Assembly (NCBI GenBank): GCA_030848705.1
Contig: CM061243.1
Span: forward strand, 12,239,044-12,303,043
Length of the DNA stretch: 64,000 nt
DNA from: Heracleum sosnowskyi
Taxonomy: Eukaryota > Streptophyta > Magnoliopsida > Apiales > Apiaceae
Direction of reading: 5' to 3'
Within the stretch, counting starts at the first letter, position 1; every line of letters starts with the position of its first letter. Below the pieces are notes generated by a model. That model was not told where the DNA came from. It did no database searches and worked only from the letters and a program-made list of their open reading frames with translations. The translations under genes and the position numbers were made by a program. Shown here piece after piece: positions 1 to 12,640 of the stretch.

Positions 1-357
1 TTTAAGTGATGATCTTGCATATGTAATATTAGCAAACTCTATGGTTTCCTCCGAGTAGCTGCTTTAAACCTATCTGACACTTCAAAAAGGTCTGAGTAGC
101 AATCACTTCTGATGAAGAATTTTCCTTTTCAATTTTTATTAAAAATTTTGAAGCTACAGTAAATTTTTTGAAGCTACAGAGCAATTAAATGATATATTAC
201 AACTAAAGTGCAGTATGAAAATGAAATCAATAACTTGTAGAGATGTTCTTATTCATCCTCTTAAACAATAAAAAATATGAGAAAGCTGGAGATGAAGTAT
301 CTCTTGAGACGACAAATTCTACAAAAATGTCTATGAAGAAGGTATTAGCCATGCATT
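1..357. other. No gene seen (AT-rich flank)
   Basis: No open frame of note on either strand. The sequence is the 3' flank of the minus-strand F-box-like gene and contains a short local duplication around 145-180 (a TTTTGAAGCTACAG-type unit twice). Confidence 0.5.
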
Positions 358-1519
358 CTAAAACATATCTAGGTAGAAATCAATAGAATCACTAAGATAA
401 GCCGAAATGCATACCATGAGCAGAGCAACTTTGCATTGAGGACACGTATAATCAGCCATTTGGTCTGGGTGTACCGGATACCCATCAGGTTGATAATGAT
501 TGTCTTCATTTGGAATTTGAGCATTAATTGCAAATAGGTGGTCCACTTAACGCGTCAAATATTGTATCCAGATAAATTTGCCCACCGATTTTTTTTAAAG
601 CCAGTATCATGCCATTAATTTTCTGTTTTCTCTCCGATGAATCGATCATTTGTATGATAGCATCAACGGCATCATGTCTTTTTTCTTGGAAGAAATATAT
701 TTTAATCATATTCTTGAACAGTTGGGATAACATGTGTCTTTTGTTAGACAATTCTTTGATGATTTTATATGAATAATCTAAGGTGTCGTAGTAAACATGA
801 TTTCTTAGAACTATACTTTTGCAGACCCAATAGAATTCAGCGTCCATGTTGTCATGTCGTTGTGCCATAGCTATGAAGTATGTGAACATGGTTTCGTTAG
901 GCCTGTGCACATCGTGTCCCCATTGATACAACTCTTGAATAGGAATATGATGCAGCAAGGCTTTTATTGTTTTTTGTGTTTGACCTCTTATCCAATAAAT
1001 TAGGAAATTGAAGAAATTTTTGAAACTACCGTGTGATGTCTTGATGAGTATAAGTGATATGGAAGTTAATGGCATGTCATGTAAAAAATCAGTTGACGAA
1101 AGTTTGATAGCGTTCCAATTTCTGTAAGTAGCACGAAAACTAACACGTTCTTGATAGTTGAGCTTGTCTGTGACTAACCTCATTAAATCTAGTGGAAGAT
1201 GGCTCCATTTGAATAGAGCTGTATTTTTTTCGGTATTCTCTGTCTTTTTCTTGCTGGAGTTTTTTGGTAGTTCATGGCATATTCTCCACTTGTCTAATTC
1301 ATATTGAAAAGGACTTGTTGTGAGTCATTTGCAGGATAGATTGATAAAAAAAAAATCAAAGAACGAAGATCGTCCAAAAAAATATATATAGTTACTAACC
1401 TTAGGCAGCAATACTTGAGTGCAATCAGAAACACCTCTTTTGACATGATTTTGCGATGACTGTATTGTTTTGTCTTGTTTTTGCAGATGAATATTGTGTT
1501 TTCTCGTTGTGTCGTTCAT
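358..1519 (-). pseudogene. F-box-like protein gene, frameshifted near the 3' end
   Basis: A minus-strand frame open from about 1321 to 524 encodes WSHLPLDLMRLVTDKL followed by YQERVSFRATYRNW. This is the Leu/Pro-rich start and RVSFRA..NW end of a plant F-box, the part of SCF ubiquitin ligase subunits that binds SKP1. The track-style start at 1183 is too late, because the F-box begins upstream of it. The frame stops at 524, but an overlapping frame (546-358) continues with a Cys pair, YTCPQCKVALL, as in F-box proteins whose C terminus holds a CxxC motif. One indel near 541 would explain the split. An upstream open piece (1519-1400) ends at an AAG/gttagt donor and may be a first exon joined to TGG at about 1297. 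The exon structure is inference. It may be a young pseudogene, or the shift may be a sequencing error. The exact subfamily is not recognised. Confidence 0.5.
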
Positions 1520-2625
1520 TTTTTTTCTCTAGTTTCGTAGTGGATTTTTCTAGGTTTGTATTGGAAAAGGTAGGTTTATGTTATATAAGCACAATTGTAA
1601 ATTATTGTAATTTTCTTCTAATTCTGAGACTCTATAAATTGAGTTGTATTTTGCATAAACTATGTTTAGATAATATGTTTGTATACGTTTTAAATTCTAC
1701 ATCTATAATTTGAGTTATATTTGATATAGGTTATGTTTAGATAATATATTTTTTATATTATTAAAATTCTTTATTAATAATTTGTGTTGTATTTGATATA
1801 AATTATAGTTAGACAATTTGTTGTTTAAAGTTTTAACGTATAAAGACTATAGAACAAACTATATTATAAGTTAGCTAGGACAGTTCCCGCTGTTGTTACT
1901 GCATCTGTTGTTACTACACCCTGGCCTATCTTTATCGAGGTTTGGTAAAAGATGATTTCATGTTTTTACTTATTAGTGTATTCCATTGCAGATATCTATC
2001 TCTCTAACGAATTCTTTGGACAAACTAACCAAACCCACAATCGAAACTACGTATGTGAAAGTATAGATGTAATCAAGGGTAAGTGGCTTAGTTTTAGTAA
2101 CCTTTAAGTCCTAGTTTCACTTATTCATTAGAACGAATATCAGAACTACCAGCCAAGGTACTCAAATTCAAATAAGTAATTTGTCACTCACATTCCACTT
2201 TTAATTTCACTTTTTATGGCCTAGACTTGATTTCTTAATTAATATTGTATATAATTTAATGTAATATAACACACATACTTAGATTATTGTGTTTTTTACT
2301 TAAAAAGAGATGTTATTGTGTACGTGGGGGGTTTTTCTTTCAAGGCAATAAACTTATATGAATACTTTCGTGTCCTAGTGGTAATTTCTTTAGGGTTATG
2401 TGTTTGGATTTTATATTTGTGTAGTGCAGAAAGTATAGGTTACGAAGATATAGTGATAAGGTGCATAATATATGTGAATTAGTCAAAAATTGTATAACAG
2501 CTTTAATGTTTATAAATGATATTATTTCCCAAAATCATGAGGTTTTAATGTTATAAGATAAGGAATAGGATTATGTGTACTTTATGTTTCAAGTTTTTTT
2601 GGTACTTACTTTTTTTATCTTTCAG
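1520..2625. other. Intergenic, AT-rich, no gene seen
   Basis: No coding signal on either strand. It separates two divergently oriented genes (F-box-like on minus, B3 on plus), so both promoters may lie here. Nothing promoter-like stands out beyond general AT richness. Confidence 0.4.
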
Positions 2626-5263
2626 AACATGGATTGTGCATTTTGGAGAATTGTTCATCTAGATAATTTACCACCTAAGCCACTTTTGAGTAGCCTTTTT
2701 AATAATGTTAGAATTATTTTTTTCATTCTTGTATTAACATAGACACTTACATATATTTTTTCTAAAAGGGCATTCCAAGGGGTGTTGCATTGCGATATTT
2801 TTTAAATATGCCATGTAGCATTGTGATTGTTGTCCCGGGTGGTTTAGAATTCGTGATGAAAGTTGAAAAACGTGGGCAAAGGCTTTTCATAACTGAAGAC
2901 TGGTCAATTTTTTTTAATTTTTTCAAGATCAGGTTGCATAACCGTCTTTTTTTGTCCACATTGGCAAGAGAAGGTTTTATGTAAGAATATTAGTGGATTC
3001 TTTGGTAACTTACAAAAGTAATAATTATCGTGTTGATGATGTTCTCAATATTTCTACCAATAATCCAGGTATTCTTATTTTATTTGAATTTTGGCTTTGT
3101 TGTATAATTTAATAGTTTTCAGTTGTGGTTTGACTTTATTCTTTCTGATTTGCTGGCAATATGTTTTTGGTTTGTAGCAACAAAGCTAACAGTGTCCGGC
3201 TTTGTGGTTGCTAATTTTCCATGTTTCTTTGAGTTTGGTAGACTTGTGAGTGTGGGATCGTATTTTTATATGTTATTTTGGAAATAAAGTTGTTATTTTT
3301 TAATTTTTGTTTTAATTTTCTCAGAGGATTCCGAAGAAATTTAATGAACAGTACGGTCCAACTATTCCCAATGATATTGTTTTGATTACAGAAAATGGAG
3401 ATAGATGGTTTTGTGAATATGATCATATGAGTTGTCGGATTATTGGGGTACATAGTTTTATGGATTTTTATGGAGTGACTATGTACTAGTCTTTGGTTTT
3501 GACTTATTTTGGTAATGATGAGTTTATGGTAAACATCTATTCCCCAAAGTGTTCTGAAATTTTTTATCCCAAGGCATTACATTCTGATGTGAAAAATGAT
3601 GAGAAACACATGGTTGCTTTCAAAGTTTCCCGTAATGATTCCATTATTGAAAAAAAGGATGGTGCTTTATTTTTTTTCAATGTGTCTTGGAGTGATTTTA
3701 GTTTCTTCAGACTTGTGATACAGTCAGTTCATCTGAATGCGGAGTACGATAAAGTGGTATATATGTTTGGGACGTACTTAATTAAAATATTTTGATTTGT
3801 TAGTATTTGTTTGTCATAGTAATATATTTTTTGGTTTAATTTTGCAGCCCATATGTGAAGACATGTATGAAAATTTTAAAAATTGGAACAATGGCGAAAG
3901 AATTACTTTGTGGCTTTTGAATAAGTGTTGGGAAGTACAAATTGAGTGGTCCGATTATTATTGCATGTTTGGTATAGGGTGGAGTAAATTTGTAAAAGAT
4001 GCAGATATTGGGATTGGTGATACTTGTATTTTTGAATGTACCGGTAATCGCTTGAAATTCAATATTTGTATTGAGAGGGGTGAAGTTCATGATTTTATCA
4101 TTGGTAATCCAGGTGACATTGTGTTTATCTTTCCTTTTTTGGTAATCCATGTAATTTTGAGTTTTGTTTTTTTTACTTTTTTATTTTTCTGTTTGTAGAT
4201 TTATGCTGGGTGAAATTTTTCCAAATTGTATTCTTTCAATCATTGGAGCAAGATAGAATTGTAAGGTTTTTAAATTTATGTTGTTAATTGGCAGCTAGAT
4301 TTTAGTATTGTGGTGTGTAAGTATGTTTTTGTTGCAGGTTTTGCCAATATCACTTTGGGACAGTTTAGGAAAAGTTTTATCGGCATCTGTTGAGTTTGTG
4401 ATGCCAAGTAATCAAACATGGTCTATATGTTACGAAAGAGATTCTTCGAGCTTTGTATTCATAAAGGACTTTGCAACATTCTATGAACTTAAAGAAGATT
4501 TTTTTGTTACATTTGAGTATCTTGGGCACTCAAGTTTTTTTGTGCGGATTTTTGACAAAAGTTCTTTAGAGATATCATATTTCAAATTGTACAAGACATC
4601 AAAGGGAGATACTATTCTTTTAAATTCTGAATATCAATTTGGATTTGCAAAAGGAAATTTGGTTGATGTCATTTACTTTAGGAATAGTAAAGGTAATTCC
4701 TTGATTAATTTTAAATTAATATTTTCCCATCTATTTTGTTTTAGACGTTGTTTTTTATTTTGTGTTGTTATTGTCAGGTATTGTTAAGGATTATGTAGAG
4801 ATGTTAGATAAGTTCTATGACGGTTCTACCTTATTATCGTTGTCGAAGAGAAGACGTATTTTTGGTCGATTTGTCATTATTTTAGGGTGTTCAAGCAGTA
4901 ATCATAAGCTGCACAATGTGGTACGTAATAGTAGTTTTTTATATTTATTATTTTTAGCATAGTATTTGTATGTGTATATTATCAACTATAAGTATTTAAT
5001 ATTTCTTGTATTTTTTGTAACAGTATATTGGGAATTTTGTGAGATCATTTTCTAAAGATTGGACAAATGGATCTATTTCCAGGTTAATTGCTCATAAGAG
5101 GCAATGAAGAGTCTTAATCAAACTTAAGCATAATATGTGTAAGTTTGGAAGTGGATGGGACAAATTTACTCGAGATAATGCATTGGGTGACGGTGATGTG
5201 TGCATTTTCAATCTGCTCAATTGTGTTAGGAAAATATTCCGAGTTGATGTTATTAGGTTGTGA
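2626..5263 (+). pseudogene. REM-type multi-B3-domain transcription factor gene, broken
   Basis: Exon-like blocks with good GT-AG borders at about 2626-2707, 2769-3068, 3178-3236, 3325-3756, 3848-4112, 4338-4692, 4778-4920 and 5024-5263 encode repeated B3 DNA-binding folds, which are plant-specific pseudobarrels. Diagnostic pieces are IPRGVALRYF (about 2772), RIPKKFNEQYG and LVLTYFGNDEF (exon at 3325), GWSKFVKDADIGIGDTCIF (about 3980), LPISLWDSLGK (about 4341), and GWDKFTRDNALGDGDVCIF (about 5155), ending VDVIRL then TGA at 5261. Such B3 arrays typify REM (reproductive meristem) proteins, nuclear factors often found in tandem clusters. Breaks: TAG at 3487 inside one B3, TGA at 5105 inside the last B3, and TAA at about 2940 plus a frame change in the first. 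Conserved residues continue in frame past each stop, so this is a decayed gene rather than several small ones. Exact exon borders are inferred. Confidence 0.72.
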
Positions 5264-8200
5264 TTTTTTTTTTTCATTTTGAGGTTAAGAATTTTTTGAG
5301 TATTTTTTGTTATTGATTTCTCTTCTGGTGTTTCTTACAAATATGTATGGTACTGAATTGGTTTATTTAATTTACAGGGTGTATTAATGGATCAGATTAA
5401 TGTATTTTATAATTGATATTATTTGTTTTACATTAATGTTGTTTTTGTATTTTTGAATGGATGCTGATTTTGTGTTTTTAAATTATATTTCGGTTAGTAG
5501 TACTGTAGTTTGCTGCCATGATAGGGTCTTCACCAGGTGTTTTTGGGTATTGGTAAACCAGATCTGTGCATACAACTTTTGCATTTTTTTAATTTTGTTC
5601 ACCGCCTTTTCTGCAAAATAATAGATTTTTTGAAGCTGCAAATTTTGTTATTGCTGTAGATATTTTTACGTTCAGTGTTGAAATTATGTCTGGATTGATC
5701 TGTTAGAGTTCATCATTAATCCGGGGTGTTATTCTTTAACTTTCTCCATTGGGGTTTCTTTAAATGTCATAATTGCTAATTTTTTTGTAGTTTTTTTTTT
5801 TTGCAGTTTTTATTTTACCTTTTCTGCATAATGATGAGGTCTTTTCTGTGTATTAGTCCTGTTTTAATGGTGTATAATTTTTTTTTATTCTTCTTCATGG
5901 TAATATCCATATTTTCCTTTAATATATAGTAGTTTTAATATGAAAACGGGGACTTGCATTGAGTTGCTATTGCAGCAAGGTTGCATGATTAAAGGCATGT
6001 GAATGGACGAAGAGTTGAAGATCCAGTAGAAGCTGTCCCGGAAAATGCTGATGTTGCTGAGAAAAGATCCTGAATTTTTAGCTTTGACTTATTCTCAAAT
6101 GTAGCCTGAGCCATATTAGCAAAGCTAGATTTAAAAGTGGATGAGAAATAATATCAGGGTTTTGTATCTCACTATCTTTAGCTTACATTGGTAAAGTCAA
6201 AGTACCATTGTGCTTATTCTGGAGAGCTATGCATCTTAAAATTAGATAAGCGTGTCTGACATTCGGAACCATAACGAAAATTATACCAGCTTCTATTAAA
6301 TAGTGTTGCGCGGGTGAGGTGTACAGTAAATCTTAAGAATCATGATCCAATTGTTAAAGCAAACAGGTTACACTTCTCATAAGCATCTTATACTTCTCAT
6401 AAGTATCAGTGTTGAGATCAAACTTAGGGGTCAGAGCCTTGGTTTTTTCATATTTGTTCCCAGAAGTTCTTAAAATCTTGATAGAGAATATGGAAAATTG
6501 CTCCTGCAACAAATGTTTTAATTTTGGAGTAGCATGGAGGGACAATTATGTTGTATCAGAAGGTGGAATACAACACTGACAAAGAAAACCAAACACCGTT
6601 CTCTAGGAATTCAGGTAAAATTTGTATTTTTCATGTTTTTACTAAAATTTGTATACAAAATTGGGGGTACCAAATACTTTTGAAAAAGAAAAGCAGTGTA
6701 TTGATGTCAATAAGTTCAATATGTCATCCTACTATAGGTTAGATGACACTAAAATATTAGTAATTAGCATTTAAAAAAATACATTAAAAAAAGTAAAATA
6801 ATGAAGTGAGCAAATGATATTCTTCTCACAATCGAGATACAATGCCAATAGCAAGATTAAATATAATCCACGATGATAAAAGTTGGCATATAGAAATTTT
6901 ATTTTTGAATTTTGAAACTGTTGAGAAGAAGATGGCAACGGAATCACATATATGTTGCACTTTTGTTTTTTTCTTGTTTATAAATCCTTTATGACGCAAG
7001 AAACAATTTTCAAATTCTTCTCAGAATCAGATCCCACAAAGGAACCGAGAGGATATACAAATTTTATCTTATATATATATGTTTCCTTTTTACAGTATTT
7101 TCCGGGCATAATTTTATCAGACGAAGCAATTGTTAATATCGATTCCTGGTGTGAAACTACACCTCATCTGGAGTTATGCAAGTATTACTTGAGCTATAAT
7201 TAGTAGGCAGGACCAAAAGATAGCGGTGATTCCAAAAGAATGATGGTTGAAGTAGATGTGGGAAAAGATCTGTAAGAGTAAATTGGCATCGATAGACTTC
7301 AAAATCAATGTGTCAGCAAAATAATAAGGGGACAACAGGGATTGATTGCAACACATTATTCCTGAACACATATTATCAACTCAACTAAACCCTTGTAGCC
7401 CTGAAAAGCAACATAAAAATTTCTGTTAATTTTGTTGCGTAGACTTAGTTAAATGTTGCCTTGATAAAAATTGAGCTATTTGGAGAAATGTTCTGATTAG
7501 TAATAAAATCTCAGACTATTGCGATGTTCAGATTAATAATAAATTCTCACCGTATTTCCAGTTATCCTCGGTTATGTCTATACTTTGAAATACAATATAT
7601 ATTCTCATAGAAATCAACAAATATTCTTGGTTTGTTGTTAATCCATGGAAATCTTCACCTGAATGCCCATGTTCAGGCCGTGGATATAAAATCAGAAGCA
7701 TTGTAGGTGGACTATGTGATTCTGATTTCTGATCCACAAAAGATATTATAAATTTTATCTAGCAACATTCTAATGCACCTATTCAAACATTTAGCTATTT
7801 GATTGTATATTTCAACTCTATCAATCTTTTCACATACTTGAATTTTGATGGTACTTTCTCTTTAACAATTAGCAACACATAAAGCAAGCAACATCAGGAT
7901 TGAGTATATTATTTATTCTTTTTCTGCAGAAATTGTAGAGGTTGAACCTGCAGATTTTAATATTATAGCAAGTTAATGAATACCGACTGTGAAATTAATG
8001 GTCCCAACATTGAACATGAGAAACTAAATATAAGAATTAAAATTTTAAAATATAATTACCAAGGTTAACTGTCTCAGATTTACTAAATTTAAGACCTTGT
8101 CTGACTTTCTCAAGATTTACTAAATATATAAAATAGTAAAAAGTATATCAGCATCAATCCCAAACGCTGCCAAACGGACTCACTGCTAATTCTCTTTGCA

Positions 8201-9382
8201 TTGCTTTTTGCATTCTACACAGAATTTTGGTGAGCTTGATATAAAATGGAGGCTTCTACATGGAAAAATTTTAGCTGATCAGTATGATCATCGTTTGAGA
8301 CAATTTGAATATAATTGCTACTTCTAATAGTCTTTATTTTGTAGGAACAATTCGATCCCATTACTGATCCAAGCATAGGACAACTTGATTTCATCCCATT
8401 ATTGTCAATTTTTTGTTTTATAAATATGTATGATATTCTCTCTCACGATATATGAGTTTTTGCGAAGAGTTTTGGGGACCAAAATTTTGGAAGGGTGTAG
8501 AGGTAAAACTCTTGCTGATTCTCATAGGAGTGATGCTTTACTACTCGATATTTATATGGTGGTTTTTCATAAATAAAAATGCACCTTATAATAGCTCAAT
8601 GTTGAGTGTTATTATATAAAAATACAATATTTTACAAACCCTAAAGCATGGGCTGATGCATCAGCAAGCATAGAAATGCCCTACGATTGTCCTTCACACA
8701 CTCTAATTACAATCATGTAGATCCTATGTGATATTTGTTCACTATTGGTGGACGTGTCTATGATTATACATGGCTTGTAAAGTTTTATCAAGTGGAAGAT
8801 AAAAATTAAACTAATCCATTTGCTTACAGACAAACAATAGCACTAAAGTCTAAAATATAATCCATCAACAAATGATCATAATCTTGAGGTGTAAATGGCA
8901 GGATATTTAACTAATAATTTGACCTAAGCAAGTCACACTAATAAAAAACAACATCTACTTAAGAATCTTGATAACAATAATAATATGTACCACCATATGG
9001 TATTCAGCTGGTTACGTAAGTGTTAAAATTTTCAGTTTTACTAAATTTAAACGAAATTAGATTTCTAATGATGGACAAAGGAACAGAACACATATAGCCA
9101 GATACATTCTATTAAATAAGCAGCACAAATGAAATTGGATTTCTACACAGCTAGTAGGCAAATGTAAAAGAACTGAATAAACCATTAGTTCAAAGTTTTA
9201 CCAAGGTTTGTAATAATAAAATTGCAAGATATTAAATCTGTCTAGACCGACCAATAACTACTGTTACTGATATAATAATGCTAATAACCTAGTTGCAGGT
9301 GTCAAAAACCACTTGCATAAGAGTTTTCATATATTATTCCTAATAGATCATAAATAAGAGTAAAACGTCTCAATAACAATTG
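5264..9382. other. 4.1 kb without a supportable gene
   Basis: AT-rich, with only short random open frames. A poly-pyrimidine/CAG acceptor near 5974 is followed by a short frame (about 5998-6072) reading VNGRRVEDPVEAVPENADVAE then stop, which could be a stray terminal exon but has no recognised family. The rest (6.1-9.38 kb) shows no family I recognise and is probably the 3' flank or non-coding 3' part of the Helitron remnant that follows. Confidence 0.35.
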
Positions 9383-10632
9383 TTATTTTTGACGTTTGTT
9401 GTTCTGCCTGCCAGTTTTTTTCTTCATACCAGTAGGTGTTGCGGGGCTTTGATCTCCATTGTTTGCCTGGTCAGTAGTATCATCATCTAGTGCTACTCCT
9501 GAATCAATTTTGGATGTCTTGTCTGGTGGTGATAAATCAAGCAGCTTTCTCTTATTATCCATAGGAGATTCTGAGGGTTCTTTAATTTCACGATCTAACT
9601 GTCCTTTTGGAGTGCCAGCATCAGCATCAGATTTAGGTTTTTCTGATTCTAAACTTTTCACTTCTTCTATATCAGATACTGTGTAGCCTTCTAGCTTCCT
9701 AACAGTATTGTAGGATGTAAGTGTTACCTTAAATTTGTAAGTCTTTCTCAACATATTATTCAAGACCGGGGGTATAATATCTGGACTTGCATTCTGTTGC
9801 ACAAAGGGTAATGGATTATTACTAAAACAACACATAGTAATCAGAATATGCATATCATAAATATGAAAAATTAGAATAATACCTGATCATTATTGAGTAT
9901 ATGTTGTGCTGAAACATTAATCAACTTCATGACTTGTCTATCGAATAATACGAAGGATGTATTTGCAGTTGAATGTTGAACTGCCAACATCACTTTATAC
10001 CTAGGAATTGGTCGTGTTCGATCCTCACAAGAGTTGCATTCTTGCACTTCATTCATTTTTTTTTTGCACTTATTGCATGCGATATATCACCATCCATAGT
10101 ATGGAATTAACCCAACCACAGTTGCTTCAACGAAAAATTGAATAGTCTGCATGATGGAATCGATAACAACGAAAAGATACATTGTAAATAGTTTATGTGT
10201 TTAGAGTAATTACGCTTATAAATCATGAATTTTAAAGGTGTCATGGTTTACCTTTGCTCCATTCGGTAATTGCGCATCAAATAATTGGTTTATTGTAACA
10301 ATGTCAATATTCGATGCCACCGCCTGCATTGGATTGTTGATAATTGGTGCCAGAGTCAGTATTTTATTGTCTTTCATGTTAGGATTTTCACGCAGTGTCA
10401 GGAGGGCTGGATGTTCAATATCAAAAAAGAATTGCGTTGAACTGCTTGACCACAACACAATTTCTCCTACAAAGTTGTGAAGAGATAGTTTTAAAGATTA
10501 TGGTAGTCATAAAAAGCCCAAAGGGTATATTAGTGTTTAAAAATTTACCTTGAACAGATTTAGTGGAGACACCTGTTACAATAACAAAGACACATGTCGC
10601 AAAAGAAGTTATGAGTCTCACTCTCATAAAAG
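9383..10632 (-). pseudogene. Helitron-associated RPA70-like single-strand DNA-binding protein
   Basis: Four exon-like pieces on the minus strand with GT-AG borders: about 10632-10549, 10466-10252, 10146-9883 and 9793-9383. They encode, in order, the middle OB fold (VFVIVTGVSTKSVQ, then after the splice EIVLWSSSSTQFFFDIEHP), the C-terminal OB fold with its zinc ribbon (YIACNKCKKK...CNSCEDRTR...RYKVMLAVQ) and a low-complexity acidic/basic tail ending in a KKK..RQNNKRQK cluster. RPA70 binds ssDNA, and plant Helitrons commonly carry an RPA-like gene next to Rep/helicase. The first OB fold is not visible. The frame has an in-frame TGA just before the zinc ribbon (GW*YIAC, where the family has an aromatic residue), so it cannot be read through as it stands. 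The zinc ligands (two CxxC pairs) are otherwise kept. Orientation matches the Rep fragment upstream. Confidence 0.72.
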
Positions 10633-11134
10633 TTAAAAGTATTTCTTATTGCTTTGAGCGTATAATAAGCAAGTAGAGGTCCCACTTTAACATTACCCAT
10701 GGATCTGAACATATATATACATAATCCTCCATATATTACATAATGGAAGGAACAATTGACAGTTGGGATTAGAACAATGTTATACTTCTGGTAGATATAG
10801 AGAACTTTAAGATATTGCTTATAACTGATATACAATTTGTTCAAAATGACGTAGCAAAGACAACCATTTTCATTCTCTAACTTAGGCAGTGCTATACAAA
10901 AAGAAAAACATTAGACAATGTTCAGTTCACACAACTTAAGGTTTTAGCAGCAAACTATATTGTAACATTTAGGTTTTAGGTATTTTAGGTTCATACTATA
11001 ACAGAATCATCGTTGAATTGCATGATAACAACTTATAATTTTTAAAAATCAATGTTTAAGAAGAAAATATTTTGAAACATACAAAATACATAACAAATAG
11101 TGTTTCTTGAGTTAAAAATTGTCAAAGGAAAGGA

Positions 11135-12585
11135 TTAGGCATAACCAAAGAATGCGTGAAAAGGGAAATTACCTCCAATTACTTTTCCAAGGACATGTTT
11201 ATCCGTCAAATCTTCTAGAAGCAAGTCCACCTTAATCTTGAAAACTCTAGCGAAAATATCAGGTATGTTAGCTGAGTTACTGTTTGGTACTTTATCGCAG
11301 TAGTTCTTGATCTCAGGCCATTGTGGATTGCATGTAAATGTGATGAAGAAGTCAGGACTCCCAAATCTTCTACAAATGGCCATACAATCTTGATAATTTT
11401 GTTGCATGTAACGTGGGCTGCCTGTAAATGAGGTAGGCAATACAATTATTTTTCCAATTGTGGAGGCATTAGTATCTCCTCTATTAACAGAATCAACAAC
11501 ATTGTTGTACAAATCAGATCTCAATATGGTTTGGTGCGTTATGACCCAAGTAAGTCTAGCATGTTCGATACATATCCATGCATCTACGACAAATTTCAAG
11601 AATAATCGCCCCCCTCCAATTAAAGTATGGCCTTCCCTGGCTCTATATTGAAGCCTATAACAATAGTATTGTCGAATACTTACTACATCTCTTTTATTTT
11701 CTGTCTTAGTACTTACTCCTGCATGTAAGATACCAATTCTATAACCATCTTCCCCATATGGGAATAGAAGCGGATACTGAAGGGACATATAACATGGATG
11801 AAGTATTGAGATTCTATGCAAAAGGCCAATCTTAGGGTGCACAACTATATCCCTTTGGTCGATTAAATTATCATTTGCAACTAAAGCTGCAAATTCATAA
11901 GCGTTGGTCGGTACATTAGTATCTCGACCATCAGTGTTCCGATTTGCGATTAGACGTAATCTTCCGGGAATAATTTCAGACTCCTTAAACCTGTCCCGGA
12001 CCTGACAATAAATATCTACCAAAGCATTATCTCGATGCAACATTGAAGATAAAGATTATGTTATTTCAGTATCAAGTGTTTGATCGTTATTTGGGAAATT
12101 CAAACGTGCTTGAAGTTGTTTCTGATTGTCATACATATATATTTGTGAGAAAACTGCCTTTTTGGATTCCTGAGGGAACAAAGACCCCATTTGATGATAT
12201 AGAACACCATGCAGACGATAGACAAAGGGACCACCCCCATTATTAATGCTTTTATCCATGTTAGCTCCCACGGAAGTAAATCCTAATGCACTATTGAACA
12301 ATCGTGAATTATTTTGAAAAATGGTACTTTTACAATTTGTTCCATCTAGCAATGATTTCAACTCAGGAGGAGTTTCTCTCAATAATGGCAAGCGAACTTT
12401 ACCACTGCCACAACACAAAGAGAACTTATCTGATCTTAACTGTTGTTGCTTTTCCGTTTGCTCAAACCTCCGCATCAAAGCCTCACAGTCACAACAAATT
12501 TTATCAGCAGAACCTATATCGAGCGTTATACTGCTCAATGTTGTATTCATTGAAAAATATATATCATAATGAATTAAAGGCATAA
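11135..12585 (-). pseudogene. Helitron replication initiator (Helitron_like_N / Rep) N-terminal half
   Basis: Two blocks in the same frame (12583-12056 and 12043-11135), separated only by a TAA at 12056-12058, give the N-terminal part of a plant Helitron Rep/helicase. Landmarks are FSLCCGSGKVRLPLL, FVYRLHGVLYHQMGSL, QYPLLFPYGEDGY, FVVDAWICIEHARL, RYMQQNYQDCMAICRRFG and FITFTCNPQWPEI. These proteins nick, unwind and replicate the element by a rolling-circle process. At about 11173 the homology stops at a GGAG/gtaatt splice-donor-like site just before the place where the family continues into the HUH active site (RGLPHAH region). Nothing matching the HUH motif, the two catalytic tyrosines or the Pif1-like helicase follows before the RPA gene. 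The internal stop and the missing catalytic half mean a dead copy. Confidence 0.85.
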
Positions 12586-12640
12586 AATCATTAGGATGAC
12601 TAAAAAAGGAACATCAAGCATTTTAGAATATTATAATAGT

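Noticed and set aside
3836..4150. 104-codon minus frame
   Set aside because: Lies opposite a clear B3 exon on plus and has no family of its own.
10560..10844. 94-codon minus frame before the RPA exons
   Set aside because: Frame differs from the RPA exon it overlaps, and no OB-fold residues are visible; treated as intron or decayed sequence.
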